64,000 nt of DNA from Cyrtodaria siliqua (lineage: Eukaryota > Mollusca > Bivalvia > Adapedonta > Hiatellidae): positions 1-64,000 of the forward strand of contig JAWPHD010008259.1 in the NCBI GenBank assembly GCA_037043455.1, read 5' to 3'. Shown one piece after another: positions 42,190 to 54,884 of the stretch (position 1 is the stretch's first letter; each line of letters begins with the position of its first letter). The translations under genes and the position numbers were made by a program. The notes under the pieces were generated by a model. It worked only from the letters and a program-made list of their open reading frames with translations, searched no databases and was not told the DNA's origin.

Positions 42190-44520
42190 ACGTAGGCCCG
42201 GTGTAACGGGAAATAACTGGACCGGGAAATTTCTGGATGGAAGCTACACTGCGCATGCGCGCATTACTTACGGCGAAAAATAACAAAACTCTATAGGGAG
42301 CATCTCAAAGGTTAAAGTCAATGTAAACGTACAATAAAGTGCAGAAGAATCAAAGCAATTGTACACCAGGAACTTCGCATACTTTCCCTTATTATTTTGT
42401 ATGATGCCTGCATTAATACAATAGTCTGGATGAACTCAAATTAAAGCTGGATTAGAGCTGGATAGTTAACCTTAATGTAGTTTTATACAAACTCATTATA
42501 TAATTAATTTTAGAGAAAAGAAATATGTCGAAAAATAAATTACAATTTTTTTTTATCTAATCGATTTTCATCAGTGTTGATGTACCACGCAACTTAACAA
42601 ACACAAATTATAAATACTATTTGAGGAAATCCGGTGTCGGGAAATAAGTGGACGGTGTCGGGAAATTAATGGACCAAGTTTATTCAGGATGAATGTATAT
42701 ATGTTTTTTTCATTTCGAGTCTGTTTTATCACATGCCTAATCAAATGTGCTGGGAAATAACTGGACACTGCCTGGAAACAACTGTAACATGATTTAATTA
42801 CAATGTTACCAATTTCTTCATTTTTGTTTAAGTTAGTTAATCGTAAAGCTAACGAATCAGCTACAGTATTGAAGCAGATAAATACTTAACAATAACATTA
42901 TGATGACTAACTGAAAACTAAATATGCCAGAAATTAACGACACAATTTTGAAAAATATTGCGACAATATTACTTTAGGATTACACTTTATTTGTTTTATG
43001 CTTTATATATTTCAAATCAAGGCTCTCTTATCAACCTATTGTTGCATACTAAACCGCTCTATAATCAAACCATTTTACATATTTTATGCCAGCCTCATTA
43101 ATGAGGCAATAGTATAACCAATAACACTCTATTAAATCATAGCGTCACCATTGTTAGAGGAAAATAACCGCTGGGAAATAACTGGAAACAGCCGGGGAAA
43201 AACTGGACCATATTGTGTATCTCAATAACATGTTGTCATGTCTCATCTTCAAGGCATTCCCGTTCATGAATGAGGTAATAGTATAACCAAATAACATTAT
43301 ATTAAATCAGAGCGGCACCATTGTTAGAGAAAAATAACCACTGGGAAATAACTGGACACATCCGGGAAAACACTGGATCACATTGCGTATCTCAATAATA
43401 TGTTATCATATCTCATCTCCAATATTTTCCCGCTCATCTCTCATGTCAACCTCATTAATGACTCAATGTAACCAATAACACTCTATTAAATCAGAGCGGA
43501 ACCATTGTTAGAGGATAATAACCACTGGGGAATAACTGGACCCAACCGGGGAAAAAACTGGACCATATTGTGTATCTCAATAATATGTTATCATATCTCA
43601 TCTTCAATGCTTTCCCGCTCATCTCTCATGTTAACCTCATTAATGAGGAATAGTATAACCAATAACATTCTGTTACATCAGAGCGGAATCATTGTTAGAG
43701 GATAATGACCGCTGGGGAATAACTGGACACAGCCGGGAAAAAAACTGGACCCTATTGTGTATCTCAATAATTTGCTATCATATCTAATATCCAATGTTTT
43801 CCCGCTCATCTCTCATGCCAACCTCATTAATGAGGCAATTCAATGCGTTAAATCAGAGCGGCACCAATGTTAGAGGATAATAACCGCTGGTGAATAACTA
43901 GAAACAACAGGGGATAACTGGACCATATTGTGTATCTCAGTAATATGTTATCATATCTCATCTCCAATATTTTCCCGCTCATCTCTCATTTCAACCTCAT
44001 TAATGAGGCAATAGTATAACCAATAACACTCTATTAAATCAGAGCGGCATCATTGTTAAAGCAAAATAACTGATGGGAAATAACTTATTAAAAAAGTGCA
44101 AAGTAATTTAATTTTACATGTAACTAAATATTGACAATATTTTACCAATAATATATTTAAACATTTTGTATAATAACGAAGAAAAATTGAAACGTCAAAA
44201 AAATTATTTATTTAATTATATGCCAACAATTTTAAAGTGAAACTGATATAGATTGATAAATGCTAATATAAATTCTTGATATGAACTCCAAGACTGCCGT
44301 GTGTCAGTTTGTTCAACTACTTTAAAACATTAAAACGCTCGATTAAATTCCTAGAAATGTCAATTTGTTTTCCTATAATATAATATATCGGTAAATTTGT
44401 TATACATATCGCATCTGAGCTGTGAGGAACATGTAGAAAACATCAGAAATGACAAATAATAATATAATATTACAATAACAACATATGGTCCAGTTATTTC
44501 CCAGTAAGGTGTAGTTATTG
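42190..44520. repeat. ~180-bp satellite with recurring GGGAAATAACTGGAC motif
   Basis: From 43040 to 44090, five to six units with anchors at 43163, 43341, 43517, 43703, 43878 and 44064: AATAACCGCTGGGAAATAAC, ACTGGACCATATTGTGTATC, CATTAATGAGGCAATAGTAT and TTAAATCAGAGCGGCACCA. Single motif copies outside the array occur at 42207, 42638, 42750 and, inverted, 44488. No ORF is supported. Confidence 0.85.
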
Positions 44521-44811
44521 CCTGGCACAATGGTCCTTTAATATTTGTCATGCAATAATATAATATAGTGTTGCAATGGTTATAAAATTCCTATCTCAGT
44601 AGTGGTGAAGATGTAGAAAACATCAGAAGTGAGAAATAATAACGCACTTATTATTATGAATTTCTTAAAATTTAACAACCATATAGTATACTGGTGCGTT
44701 TTCATTGACCGTCTGTATATATACATTGTAGCATGGTCACTGAAATTTCCTTTGTATTTGCACAGGTGTAAATCTTTTAATTGAAAATAACACTTGTCAG
44801 AATAAATGGTG

Positions 44812-44938
44812 TACTCTAACTACCAGTTATCGGAAGTTAGAGTATGACAGACAGCTGAAAAAGAGTATGGTCTCATCTCGTTGGTTGGTTTAAACACCTC
44901 GATCGGCTAAATCAACCAACTCGATGAGACGATACTCT
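44812..44938. repeat. Two adjacent hairpins (44812-44844 and 44862-44938)
   Basis: First: TACTCTAACT/AGTTAGAGTA. Second: AGAGTATGGTCTCATCTCG.. with TTGGTTG.TTTA and its complement around GATCG. The second arm sequence recurs singly at 57372-57400 (GAGTACGGTCTCATCGAG), so it belongs to a dispersed family. Confidence 0.8.
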
Positions 44939-45779
44939 ATCTATTAGGTAATTGCTGTCGTAAACATGTGTTTTGGGACGGCTTTTTCACGGAATGCTAC
45001 ACTTCCTATTCGAGTTTTATATCCATGGTTACATCTATTTCAGTTACGGATTGCATACGGGTATCTAAAGAAAGGAGGAGGACAAAGGGTGAATTTACGT
45101 CGGAACTTAAGGTATAAATATTAACATTGTACATGAGCAATTACAAACTGTTGTAAACATGAATAACTATAACAAGAATATATATTTAAACATTGAGTTA
45201 ACCCTGTATTTTAATGGGGCTTTATTCTTCCTATTGTAACACCGTTACACAATTGAATATAATAGTCTCGGTCACCCAAACGTCAATGAATGCGGCTGGT
45301 TCATCGAGACTTGCACTTCAACTTTATTACTGATGGAGTGTGGAACTGCACTGATTCAAGTTGTAAACAAACATTGTGGGATGCTCCCTAACTAGACAAC
45401 AACTGAACTTGTGCAGGTCAAATTAGAAAATAATGAGGCCATCCCATGGGGGTGGGGTCCTTGTACCCCATATCCCTTAAAGTAATGGCCATTGTTCCCC
45501 AGATCTCCAAAAGTATTTGCCAAAGTTCCCCAAATGTATTTTGTCCTTGTTCCCTAGATCCCTAAAAGTATTTACATTCTTCTCTAGATCCCCAAAAGTG
45601 TTGTACAGAGTTCCTTAAAAAGTACCAAATAGTGTTCAATAGTGATAGCACTCAATACAATACATACATAATTAGAGATTTTTCTTTACAAAATTTGAAA
45701 ATCTAGTCTGATTATATTGAAAAAATGAGATATAGCGTCCGTAGGTCCACATGGTATTGCAAACAAGGACTAGAAAATA

Positions 45780-45890
45780 CAATGAAAGAGACAAAAAACA
45801 ACAGAAAGGGTGGTGAAGACAAGGTTACCGACTTGGAACGGTCAGTAGGCAATAAGGCCTACTGGTTAGCTTGAATCGACACTGGCACCA
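45780..45890 (-). repeat. Short copy of the RT-element 3' tail family
   Basis: GGTGGTGAAGACAAGGTTAC, ACTTGGAACGGTCAGTAGGC and AATAAGGCC are shared with 31020-31075 and (less closely) with 63850-63900 and the reverse complement of 36575-36600. Confidence 0.6.
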
Positions 45891-46208
45891 GAGTCATGAA
45901 CACATATCTGTCTGTTATAACACTCTATTACTATCCATTTGATGAATATCTATAAGAAATCAACAAAATAAAACGATTTCTGAAATTGTCTCCAATCCAC
46001 TATATACTATCATTCACATGGTGTTTAACGGGGAGCAGGGTGACCCACTTTCAACGCTCGTACTTTTTACCACGGACAAAGCTCTGGGCAAACCCTGGCG
46101 GCGTTCAATAATGCTACAAAGGGTATTTAAGCTTACCTATTCATAAAGTTCAGAGACTACCTTGTCAACACAAAATTCGTAATTTTTCGCTTTTTCCCTG
46201 TAACAAGT

Positions 46209-46374
46209 AAATCTGCCTCACTCAAAAGATCCGGTTATTATTGTAATTGTTACACGCAGCGATCTGATTGGATGATTTTTATTCTATTCTATTTAATAGG
46301 AATTCAAATCATCCAATCAGATCATTGCGTGTAACAGTTACAACAACAACCGGATGTTTTGAGTGATGCAGATT
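46209..46374. repeat. ~165-bp fold-back element
   Basis: Arms AATCTGC.TCACTCAAAA, ATCCGGTT, GTTACACGCA.TGATCTGATTG-like and GATTGGATGAT with their complements at 46297-46374; an AT-rich loop at about 46285-46300. Confidence 0.82.
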
Positions 46375-47079
46375 AAAAAGAAGGTTTTATTCGGTCAACA
46401 ATTTCATGATAATAGTAGTGTTGCCAGTTCTAAATAGAAGTTTTATGATATGACTGTCCGATACACAAAGTGCGTCTGATACGTAATAAATGAGATTATT
46501 TTATCTTACACTGATGAGTACAATACTAAATTCAATCTCATTCAAATCAGACCCTTTATCACGCTACGATACTCTACACTACTAAGCGGATTTGAATTGA
46601 TACCAACTTATACTGGACCAATTTATTTCACATAGAAAACAAAACCACTCTGAGTAAACTTGTACCGAACTTTTCGAATACAAAGCGCACAATTTCCTGC
46701 CATATAACCATATAACGGGACCGAATATTTTGATTTCGGTGGGGCCTGGAATTTTTCCTGAAAAAATATTCCGGCCCTTGAATTGTTGGAAAAAAATATT
46801 TCCGGCTCTGACTTGAGGGGGATAAAAATAAACATGCCCTCAAATTGTTGAAAACAAATAATACAGCCTGATCTAATCTTGGAAAAAAATATCTGGCTGT
46901 GAGTCCAATTAGAGGAAAAGCTAATCTTACTCCCTCTTCAGTCTATGATAAATGTAGATCTACTTCATCAGCCACTGGATTCATCATGGAAATGTTTAAC
47001 CACAATCTGGCTGCATCCACAACTTCTGCTCAGAAGATTTTCTCCAGTTGTAATGAGTTTAGAAGACAGTGATAGTATT

Positions 47080-47290
47080 CATGGTTGGGTTGTAATACAT
47101 GTGGTATACATTAGTCATGGTAGTTATAAATGTGATACATTTAGTATAAATGTGTTGTATAAATATGTTATAAAGTGGTCATGGTAGTAATTTGGTATAC
47201 ATTGGTAATGGTAATAATGAATGTGATATTCATATAAAGTCATGGTTATAATTAATGTGGTATACATAAGTCATGGATGTAATAAGGCCA
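47080..47290. repeat. GGTCATGGTAGTAAT minisatellite
   Basis: Irregular ~30-bp units of AATGTGGTATACA.T.GTCATGGTAGTA. Related runs lie at 48240-48480 and, inverted, at 63540-63990 as part of the inverted duplication. Confidence 0.7.
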
Positions 47291-48239
47291 TTATGTTTTG
47301 ATAATGCGTGTTACGAACAAACTAAATTAGGTATTTTAGGGAATTTGATTATATTTGTTTATTGTTTGCATTTTTACCTCCTCCCAGATTTTAATAGAAC
47401 ATTTCATTCTCTTCATTTCAAATAAAATAATTGAATTATGCTTTACCAAATTATTATGTTTATTGTTTTCCCTTCCTCCTACAGCAATTCTCTGTCTTGA
47501 TGGTTCGTAAAACAAATAATAAAAAAGAATGGCCACAATGTGATATACTTTGATTATGGTAGTATGTACATATTGCAATCCTGTGAGGGTGACAGTGAAT
47601 ATGTGTCAGCCTTACATGTGAAAATAACATAAACACCATACAAACAAACAAAATCAACCTTCTGAGGCTATTTATTTTATTATACTGAAAAATATGTTTG
47701 AAAAAGATATTTGGTTCTGCTAAATACTCCTTTGAAATAGAACATGAGAAAATATTGTTACTCCTCTCTGTTCAAAAATGAGAAACCACAGCGTCCGAAC
47801 GCAATGTCATCGTAGGTCCGCACTGTACAAAACCACTATTCTCAGCACCTAGAAAATAAATTTCTGAGGATGGTCTTTTGTGTTCTTTCGGAATTTTCAG
47901 CCGTGAACTCATGAGAAAAAACGTTTCAAATCATCTTTAGAATGTTGTGTAAACTGTATCCGCCATTTTATTAAATGTTCACTGATTTTCATTTGCGCAT
48001 GTATACATACTCTGTTCAGCATAGGACATCCCAATACTTATAAACTTGCTTTGGTTTCACAATTAAAATTGCTTTGGCTTCACAATCATAAGACATTATA
48101 AATTATACTGTGTGACATTACAAAAAATACTACCATTCAGTGACTCACTCCATGGAGACATTACAAGCAATATGAGATATTACAAAAATGGGAAAATAAC
48201 ACTCTATGGAAATTTAACATGGGTGTTTGACATGAGGTA

Positions 48240-48698
48240 TATTATTAGAAAATATGGTATTCAGTGGTCATGGTAGTAATAAATGTCGTATTTAGTCTTA
48301 GTAGTGATGAAAGTATTAAATATGACATACAGTGGTCATGGTAGTAATTCTTGTGATATAGATTGGTCATGGTAGTAGAAAATGTGGTAAAGTGTAGCCA
48401 TGATAATTATACATGCTATATACTTTGGACATATTATTAATCAATGTGGTATGCAGTGGTCATGCTAGTATTAAAATACGTGTTCGATGGACTTTGTGAA
48501 TATCGTCAACAAGTAAGTGGACTTAAGAAGCAGCTTCAGCTACATGCAATGTCAGGTTACAGACAAAAGTGTTAATGATATGGAACATGGTAGACATTTC
48601 CCAGTACAAGACAATCTCCTTCACCACCAAACACAATATCCAATCAATACATAATTTAGAAGAGCAAAAAGGGGCTGACATAGAAGGCAGACAAGGAC
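48240..48698 (+). repeat. Inverted duplication, arm 1, proximal part
   Basis: Matches the reverse complement of 63473-64000 and 62430-62637: GGTCATGGTAGTAGAAAATG, GGACATATTATTAATCA, AACAAGTAAGTGGACTTAAG, AAGCAGCTTCAGCTACATGC and AGCAAAAAGGGGCTGACATA. It retains a single TTAA at 48523-48526 where arm 2 holds an 835-bp insert. A frame NISQYKTIS..TK.NIQSIHNL is open in both arms, but no family is recognised. Confidence 0.8.
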
Positions 48699-50096
48699 AA
48701 GCATATAAACTAAAAATTAAAACCAACACATGGAGTTCCATCCACCAAATATGGAAATATCCATATTAAACAAGAGCCGTCGAAAGGACAGCATGCTCCA
48801 CTGTATTGCAGTCTGGGTTTGATTGAGACTGTTCATGAGCGGTAGTGAAATATGCTAGCTACCGCTCACGCCCTCTAGTCCCGGGTTGAGCAGAACTCAA
48901 TATTCATAAAATCAATAGTACAACATTTTAACCATCCCGAAGATGGCATGCATATGGCGGTGGACATTGAGCGTACTTCTTCCCCATGTCGTACGGCGTA
49001 TGGTCCCAGTATCTAATAAAATTAAATGCCCCGAAGAGCGAAATAAACATAATGGAATTTAGTTGGGAGCAGCGGTTATGAAGCCTGCATATCAAAAAGC
49101 AGACAACATATCCTATGAGTGGTTAAACAATACCCAGAGCCTTTTATCGGCCGGAGTAGTGGAACCACCGAATCAAAAATTAGGTAAGAAAACAAAAGAA
49201 ATTGAAAATGTACCACCGATAACTAAATATAAGTATCGGGCTCAGCGATCTCCAAAGATCGAATGAATAACAGTACTGATTGTAAGCGCGGGGAGACGTT
49301 TTACTGCCGCCACACTGCACAAGCAACGCCACTGTGCTATACAAACGAGTATGATAATGGACCTTTGGAAACGGCCGAGCACGACACATACGAAATATTG
49401 CAGTCTCGGTATGACTGAGCCTGTTCATGAGCGGTAGTGAAATATGCTAGCTACCGCTCACGCCCTCTAGCCCCGGGTTAAGCAGAACTCAATATTCATA
49501 AAATCAATAGTACAACATTTTAACCATCCCGAAGATGGCATGCATATGGCGGTGGATATCCCCATGTCATATGGCGTATAGTCCCATTATCTAATAAAAC
49601 TAAATGCCCCGAAGAGCGAAATAAACATAATGGAATTTAGTTGGGAGCAGCGGTTATGAAGCCTGCATATTAAAAAGCAGACAACATATCCTATGAGTGG
49701 TTAAACAATACCCAGAGCCTTTTATCGGTCGGAGTAGTAGGACCACTGAATCAAAAATTAAGTAAGAAAACAGAAGAAATTGAAAATGTACCACCGATAA
49801 CTAAATATAAGTATCGGGCTCAGCGATCTCCAAAAATCGAATGAATAACAGTACTGATTGCAAGCGCGTGGAGACGTTTTACTGCCGCCACACTGCACAA
49901 GCAACGCCACTGTGCTATAAAAACGAATATGATAATGGACCTTTGGAAATGGCCGAGCACGACACATACGAAATATTGCAGTCTCGGTTTGATTGAGACT
50001 GTTCATGAGCGGTAGTGAAATATGCTAGCTACCGCTCACGCCCTCTAGCCCCGGGTTGAGCAGAACTCAAAACACGTCAATTTTAAACAAGGTGAT
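48699..50096 (+). repeat. Array of ~580-bp units inserted in arm 1
   Basis: Two full units and flanks (GCAGTCT anchors at 48808, 49400 and 49978). Each unit carries a double hairpin (CAGTCTC...GAGACTG, then GAGCGGTAG...CTACCGCTC), ATGCCCCGAAGAGCGAAATA, a plus-strand frame LLSAGVVEPPN...IENVPPITKYKYRAQRSPKIE (49150-49265; degenerate copy 49730-49840) and EYDNGPLETAEHDTYEILQS (49347-49410; 49923-49990). In arm 2 the sequence is continuous across this position (GGACACTTGTCTTACC), so the array is an insertion, with GACA at both edges as a possible target duplication. Confidence 0.82.
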
Positions 50097-50760
50097 TGAC
50101 ACTTCTGTCTCACCAACCATGGTGCCAGTTCATTCACTAGTTCAAGTCTTAATTCTGGAGGTTAGGTGGTGATGAGTGGAGGGGGTGCGGGGACGGGGAA
50201 ATCAGTAAACATGTAAACATAAATACCAAATATCAAAGCAAGACCTTCAATACCCCAGAAAGAATATGAACTTGAAGATTGTGGGGAGGGGAAGTGAAGT
50301 GTTACTGATTAGGAAAACCCCCAGAAATAATATAAAAATATTTTCATTCGAGGAGTCTAAGGTGGAGAGTGTGAGTGGGGAGGGGTGGAAGAGAACAGGA
50401 TGCAGACATGGTACCTGAAGATAAACCAAAAGGAATAGAACAATTTGTTCTGGGGTGATGGTGGTGGTGGTTTAGGAATGGGAAAGGTGTGTGGAGTATG
50501 ATGCTAATGGAATGTACAGGCTTGCCATTGTTATTGGATGTATGCTATGAGTTTCATTGAAATGTATGAAGCTGCTTAAAAAACTTTAATATGAAACTCG
50601 AAGTTGGAAAAAAATTATCATCTGGCTAAAATGAAATAAAAAGTTATGAAACATGTATCTGTAAGTAAGTGTTCTTAATGACTCTGATGACACTTGTCAA
50701 GCTTCTTTGACAGAGATATATGGCTAGTGGGTATTGGAATAAATGGACCATCAAATAAAA
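50097..50760 (+). repeat. Inverted duplication, arm 1, distal part
   Basis: Reverse complement of 61830-62430: CACCAACCATGGTGCCAGTT, GAGGTTAGGTGGTG, CTGTAAGTAAGTGTTCTTAA and GTCAAGCTTCTTTGACAGAG. No gene. Confidence 0.8.
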
Positions 50761-51924
50761 TAAAATAAATTCTAAGTCGGAAAGGGGCTACATCAACTTT
50801 TCAATATAACGCTCCCAATCATTGATGTTTGCCACATCAATCATTCGAAGGTAATAATTGGTATTGCAACTTATTAATTGGTACTTATATTTGATATCTC
50901 CTACAGGGGGATGATTACAAAGGCTAATTAGGTTATTGGTTGATCTCGTTTCTGTGTGAATAACCGATAGCTAAACTGTTTTTTTTTTCCAGTTTGATTT
51001 TCTGAAGAAAAATAATGGCGGTCGCTAATTGATCATAGAATCGGTCTTTTTGTATGAAAATATGCGGTCGTTGGTCGCGTTAGACAGGTGGTCGCTTAAT
51101 ACAGTATCAATTAATAACAAAACTCGTCTGGGGGAATTCAAAGTGGTAGCTTATGGAAGGTGGGCGCTTAAACCAGGTGGTCGGATGACCAGGTTTGACT
51201 GTATTTACATACTTTATTATAAATGGGACGATGACTTCAAGATCATTGGATGAAAAGTCAAGGTCACAGAGTGGTCAAAGGTCAAATGTATTTACATATA
51301 CTTTTAAAATATTTTCTTCAAATTTTCAACTTATAAAATTTGCATTATGTATCCTTTGAAATGGTTATCAAGAAATTACCTCCGTGTCATTACAGAACAA
51401 TTGTGGCCATTGATTTAATAAAAATTCCAGTGTTTTCCTCCATGACACCTCCAGCTCGCCCCTTTGTTTTCACTTTTTTTTCTAATGATATGCCGGGTGC
51501 ATCATTTCTTGTTCTCTGAAAATTCGAATATTCGAGCCCCGCTGTCCTCTGACAGCTCATGTTGGATTCTGCGTCGGACCGACGTAGAAAGTATTTATGC
51601 TTTAAATACCATTAATTTGGTATATAACGTGTCAGTTATCATAGTTTCAATATAAAAAAGGTTCTTGGGTCTTAATAGCGAGTTCACATAAAAGCACGTG
51701 TCCAGTCAAATACTTAGAAATGTATTTCGAACGTTTCAATCTCAATCATGAATCAGACGAATTTATTTTCAGAGAAATATTAATTTCAGAAAACATAACA
51801 ACAGTCATGTATTAAGGATAGGAAATCATATCTCTTACACAAGAGCTAGGACAATTTTACTAGAAAATTATGTCATCTAAATATATACGCATTTATTGGT
51901 AAAACAACGGTAATTAAAAAAGAG
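50761..51924. other. No recognisable gene
   Basis: AT-rich; ORFs near 51029 and 51464 show no motif. Confidence 0.4.
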
Positions 51925-52050
51925 TATGATAATGGACCTTTGGAAACGGCCGAGCACGACACATACGAAATAATGCAGTCTCGGTTTGATTGAGACAGTT
52001 CATGAGCGGTAGTGAATTATGCTAGCTACCGCTCACGCCCTCTAGCCACT
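51925..52050 (+). repeat. Partial copy of the ~580-bp repeat
   Basis: Contains the EYDNGPLETAEHDTYEIMQS frame, then CAGTCTCGGTTTGATTGAGACAG and GAGCGGTAG...CTACCGCTC, as in 49347-50050. Confidence 0.85.
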
Positions 52051-52059
52051 TGTTCTCCC

Positions 52060-52880
52060 GATAATTATCCAATGTTTAACTGTTCTGCCTGATCCTCCAG
52101 ATCATATATATAATGAAATTCAAAATATGATGTTCAACATTTTGTGGTGTGGAAAACCTGATAAATTGAAACGTTGTTATCAGCTCACAAGGAGGACTAG
52201 CATTTCCACACGTTAATTTGTTCAGTCAGTCTTTAAAAGTATCTTGGATTAAAAAGATTATAGATCCAGATAAGTTAGCTCCATGAAAAACGTTTATTTT
52301 AAATGAGCTGGAGAAAATAGGTGGATATAGGTTATGGCTTTTACATAGAGAAGGTATTTTAAAGGTACCAGAACATATGAACAGTTTTTGGAAGAGCGTA
52401 TTGAAGTCTTGGGCACTTATTGATAAGAAAAGTATTTCAACAGCGGAAGCAGTTTTTATTTTTTAATTCATATATTAAAATTAACAACGATATGATGTTT
52501 TATAAAGAATTTTGTAAAAAGGAATATCTTTTGTTAATGATATTGTCACAGGGTTTAGTGCGGGTTGAAAATGAAGTCGTCTAAATCTCTGTATCGAGGA
52601 CACGAAGAAGTTTAATTCTGTAAAACAGAAGTACATATTCAAGTTAAAGAATGAATAACTTGATACAAAGTATTACACGTCTGTTCTCTCAAGAACGAAA
52701 ATGGCAACTGGCTTTACATAACTTAAAATATAATTTACCCCATGGAATGATATATATGAATGTAATGGTAATTACAAATAAATACAGCAGAGTGTTTACA
52801 TGTTCTGGATCAATGAAACATTGGAATGTCTTCAGACTTCGAAACTATGGTGGTCTCACCTAATATTCTAACTCTAGAAC
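52060..52880 (+). pseudogene. L1/Tx1-type LINE C-terminal fragment
   Basis: With stops and frame changes, the plus strand reads CGVENLINWNVVISSQGGLA, then LFSQSLKVSWIKKIID, GGYRLWLLHREGILKVPEHM, NSFWKSVLKSWALI and FYKEFCKKEYLLL-type text. This is the post-RT region of L1/Tx1-like LINEs (K.L.ISWI..., FW..VL.AW). It is decayed. A ~135-bp part (CAGAAGTA.ATATTCAAGTT to GGAAATGGCAACTGG) is duplicated at 52900-53030. The C-terminal end of the family lies at 54150-54620. Confidence 0.65.
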
Positions 52881-53030
52881 AAATACATTACAGAAATACA
52901 AAGGAAATACCGTAATAAAACTACTGGGTCATTTACCTGTGAAGCAGAAGTATATATTCAAGTTAAAGAATGAATAAATTGATACAAAACTGTATACGTC
53001 TGTTCTCTCAGGAACGGAAATGGCAACTGG

Positions 53031-54149
53031 AGCATTTCCTTCCCATGACCCAATGACTTTAAAAGGAACTTCCGTTTCCTCTTATATGGCGGGAAATAAT
53101 ACCCTTAAGCTTAAGCAATCTACTTAAGGTACCAGTACACACATACCTGACATACACGCACTGGTGAAATTAATGTGCAATAAAATAGTAATAGATATTA
53201 ATCACCACAATGTACCGCTGCATTTTTTCTTACCATTGTCTCGGTTTAAAAACACAAAAAACAACAGAAAAAAAATAATTCACAACTGTTTAAGAAATGC
53301 ATTTTGCGCGCTGAAATTTTGACTGTATATACCAGGATGATTTTTTTATGACTGCAAGCCCAAATGAGCTGGATGTTCGAACGAGTTCGTTAATGTTAAA
53401 AAGCAATTTATTTTTTGCACAAAAAAATTATCTGTCAGTCGCTCTATTTCAAATAGTATACCTTCATATTTCACTTAAAATGGCATGCATGTTCTAAAAT
53501 GAATGTACATTAAACCTTTGTAGTTCTTTTAGACAATACTCCTCACACAGGGTCAAACTACTTGAAATACATTGCGTTCTGGACACTACCGACTGTATCA
53601 ATCGCTGCCAACTGCTTCATTCCCTGTCGGAATACTGGGGTGTTAACACATATCTCAAATACATAGACTACAATATGATATTTAAAACATGTAATGATAA
53701 TATACATAATAGGGCTAATATACTGTATAGGGCTGCAACATGACTTATGAATGTATGGACAAAGGGAAGTAACTGGAACTAAAAAGTTTACCTATTGGAA
53801 ACATATGGACTAAGGAAGTAATAGGATATAAAAGTGTACCGGCGACAATATAGTAAACGAAAACTGTATGTTCTTACCGCTTGACAACTTCTTATTTTAT
53901 ATAAATGTTCCATTTTTGACATATTTAGGATTAGTAAATCGTTTAGTGAATGCAATTGCAAGAAATTAGGAAACAATAATAAAACATAAAAATAGATACG
54001 AACAACCGATACATATCAACATAAACAACTAAAAATGCTTAACAGATAAATAAAATATTTTATCCAGACTTTTTAAATCTTATAATAGAAATACAAATTC
54101 ACAACACACATTGAATAAGGATATTAACAAAGTTGCGAGTATCGATAAC
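53031..54149. other. No recognisable gene; separates two parts of the L1/Tx1 remnant
   Basis: AT-rich sequence with no open coding segment; probably later insertions within the LINE copy. Confidence 0.4.
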
Positions 54150-54620
54150 TGGAAAACATTATAATATCAATCGTTCCGTATAGTTTATGACTCCAATCTT
54201 CCGTCTTCAATATAAAATATTCCATAGAATTGTATAGAATTGTCTTTACAAATGCGAGACTATATAAATGCGGATTGTCAGAAACAGAATTACGCACTTT
54301 TTTGTAATAACACAAAAGAAACAATTATTCCTTTATTTTATGCATGTGGTCAAAGAATGTATTAATACATTTATTTAACCAATTAAGAGACACTTTGACA
54401 TCTCAGTTGAAATGAAACTCGAAAATATTTTGGGCCCAGAATGCTCATCAATTTCAGAAATTATAATTTATACTTGTTTATTTATTTACAAAAAATATAT
54501 GAACGCATGCAGATTGAAAAAGTGTGTACCTAAGGTTGCAATCTTTATTGAAGAACTAAAATGTTTAAGAAATGTTGAAGTCAATCATATTAAAGCAATA
54601 TGGAATGTTGTTCAATAATG
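54150..54620 (+). pseudogene. L1/Tx1-type LINE C-terminal end
   Basis: Across two frames the plus strand gives LQYKIFHRIV, then FTNARLYKCGLSETELRTF, NNTKETIIPLFYACG, and finally NYNLYLFIYLQKIYERMQ/RLKKCVPKVAIFIEELKCL. The 'YRILHRI....L..CG.sete.C.fC...kETi.HLFw.C' block is the C-terminal zinc-binding-like domain of L1/Tx1 LINEs. It probably continues 52060-52880. Confidence 0.6.
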
Positions 54621-54884
54621 TTGACTAATAATTAAGGTATTCAAATTGTAAAATTGTTTATAATTTATACTTGTATAATGTTTGCGAGCGGTAAATTGTT
54701 AAACAAAGTAGATTTGTTTCCTCTAATTCTACCCTTTTCTCATACGCATTTGAACCCGCCTTGTAGGAACAAACATAACCAGCGGTTAGGTAATGCACTG
54801 AGTACCATTTTATATCGCTCGGCTGTCCAATTCAACAGTTATATAATGATGCACTTAGTGACCGTTTCATATCTCTCGACTTTA

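Noticed and set aside
49180..50006. Minus-strand 82-codon ORFs in each 580-bp unit (CGGSKTSPRA...YRWYIFNFFCF)
   Set aside because: They overlap the plus-strand frame that is also preserved in the 31-kb copy; similarity between the two ORFs reflects recent tandem duplication, not independent conservation.
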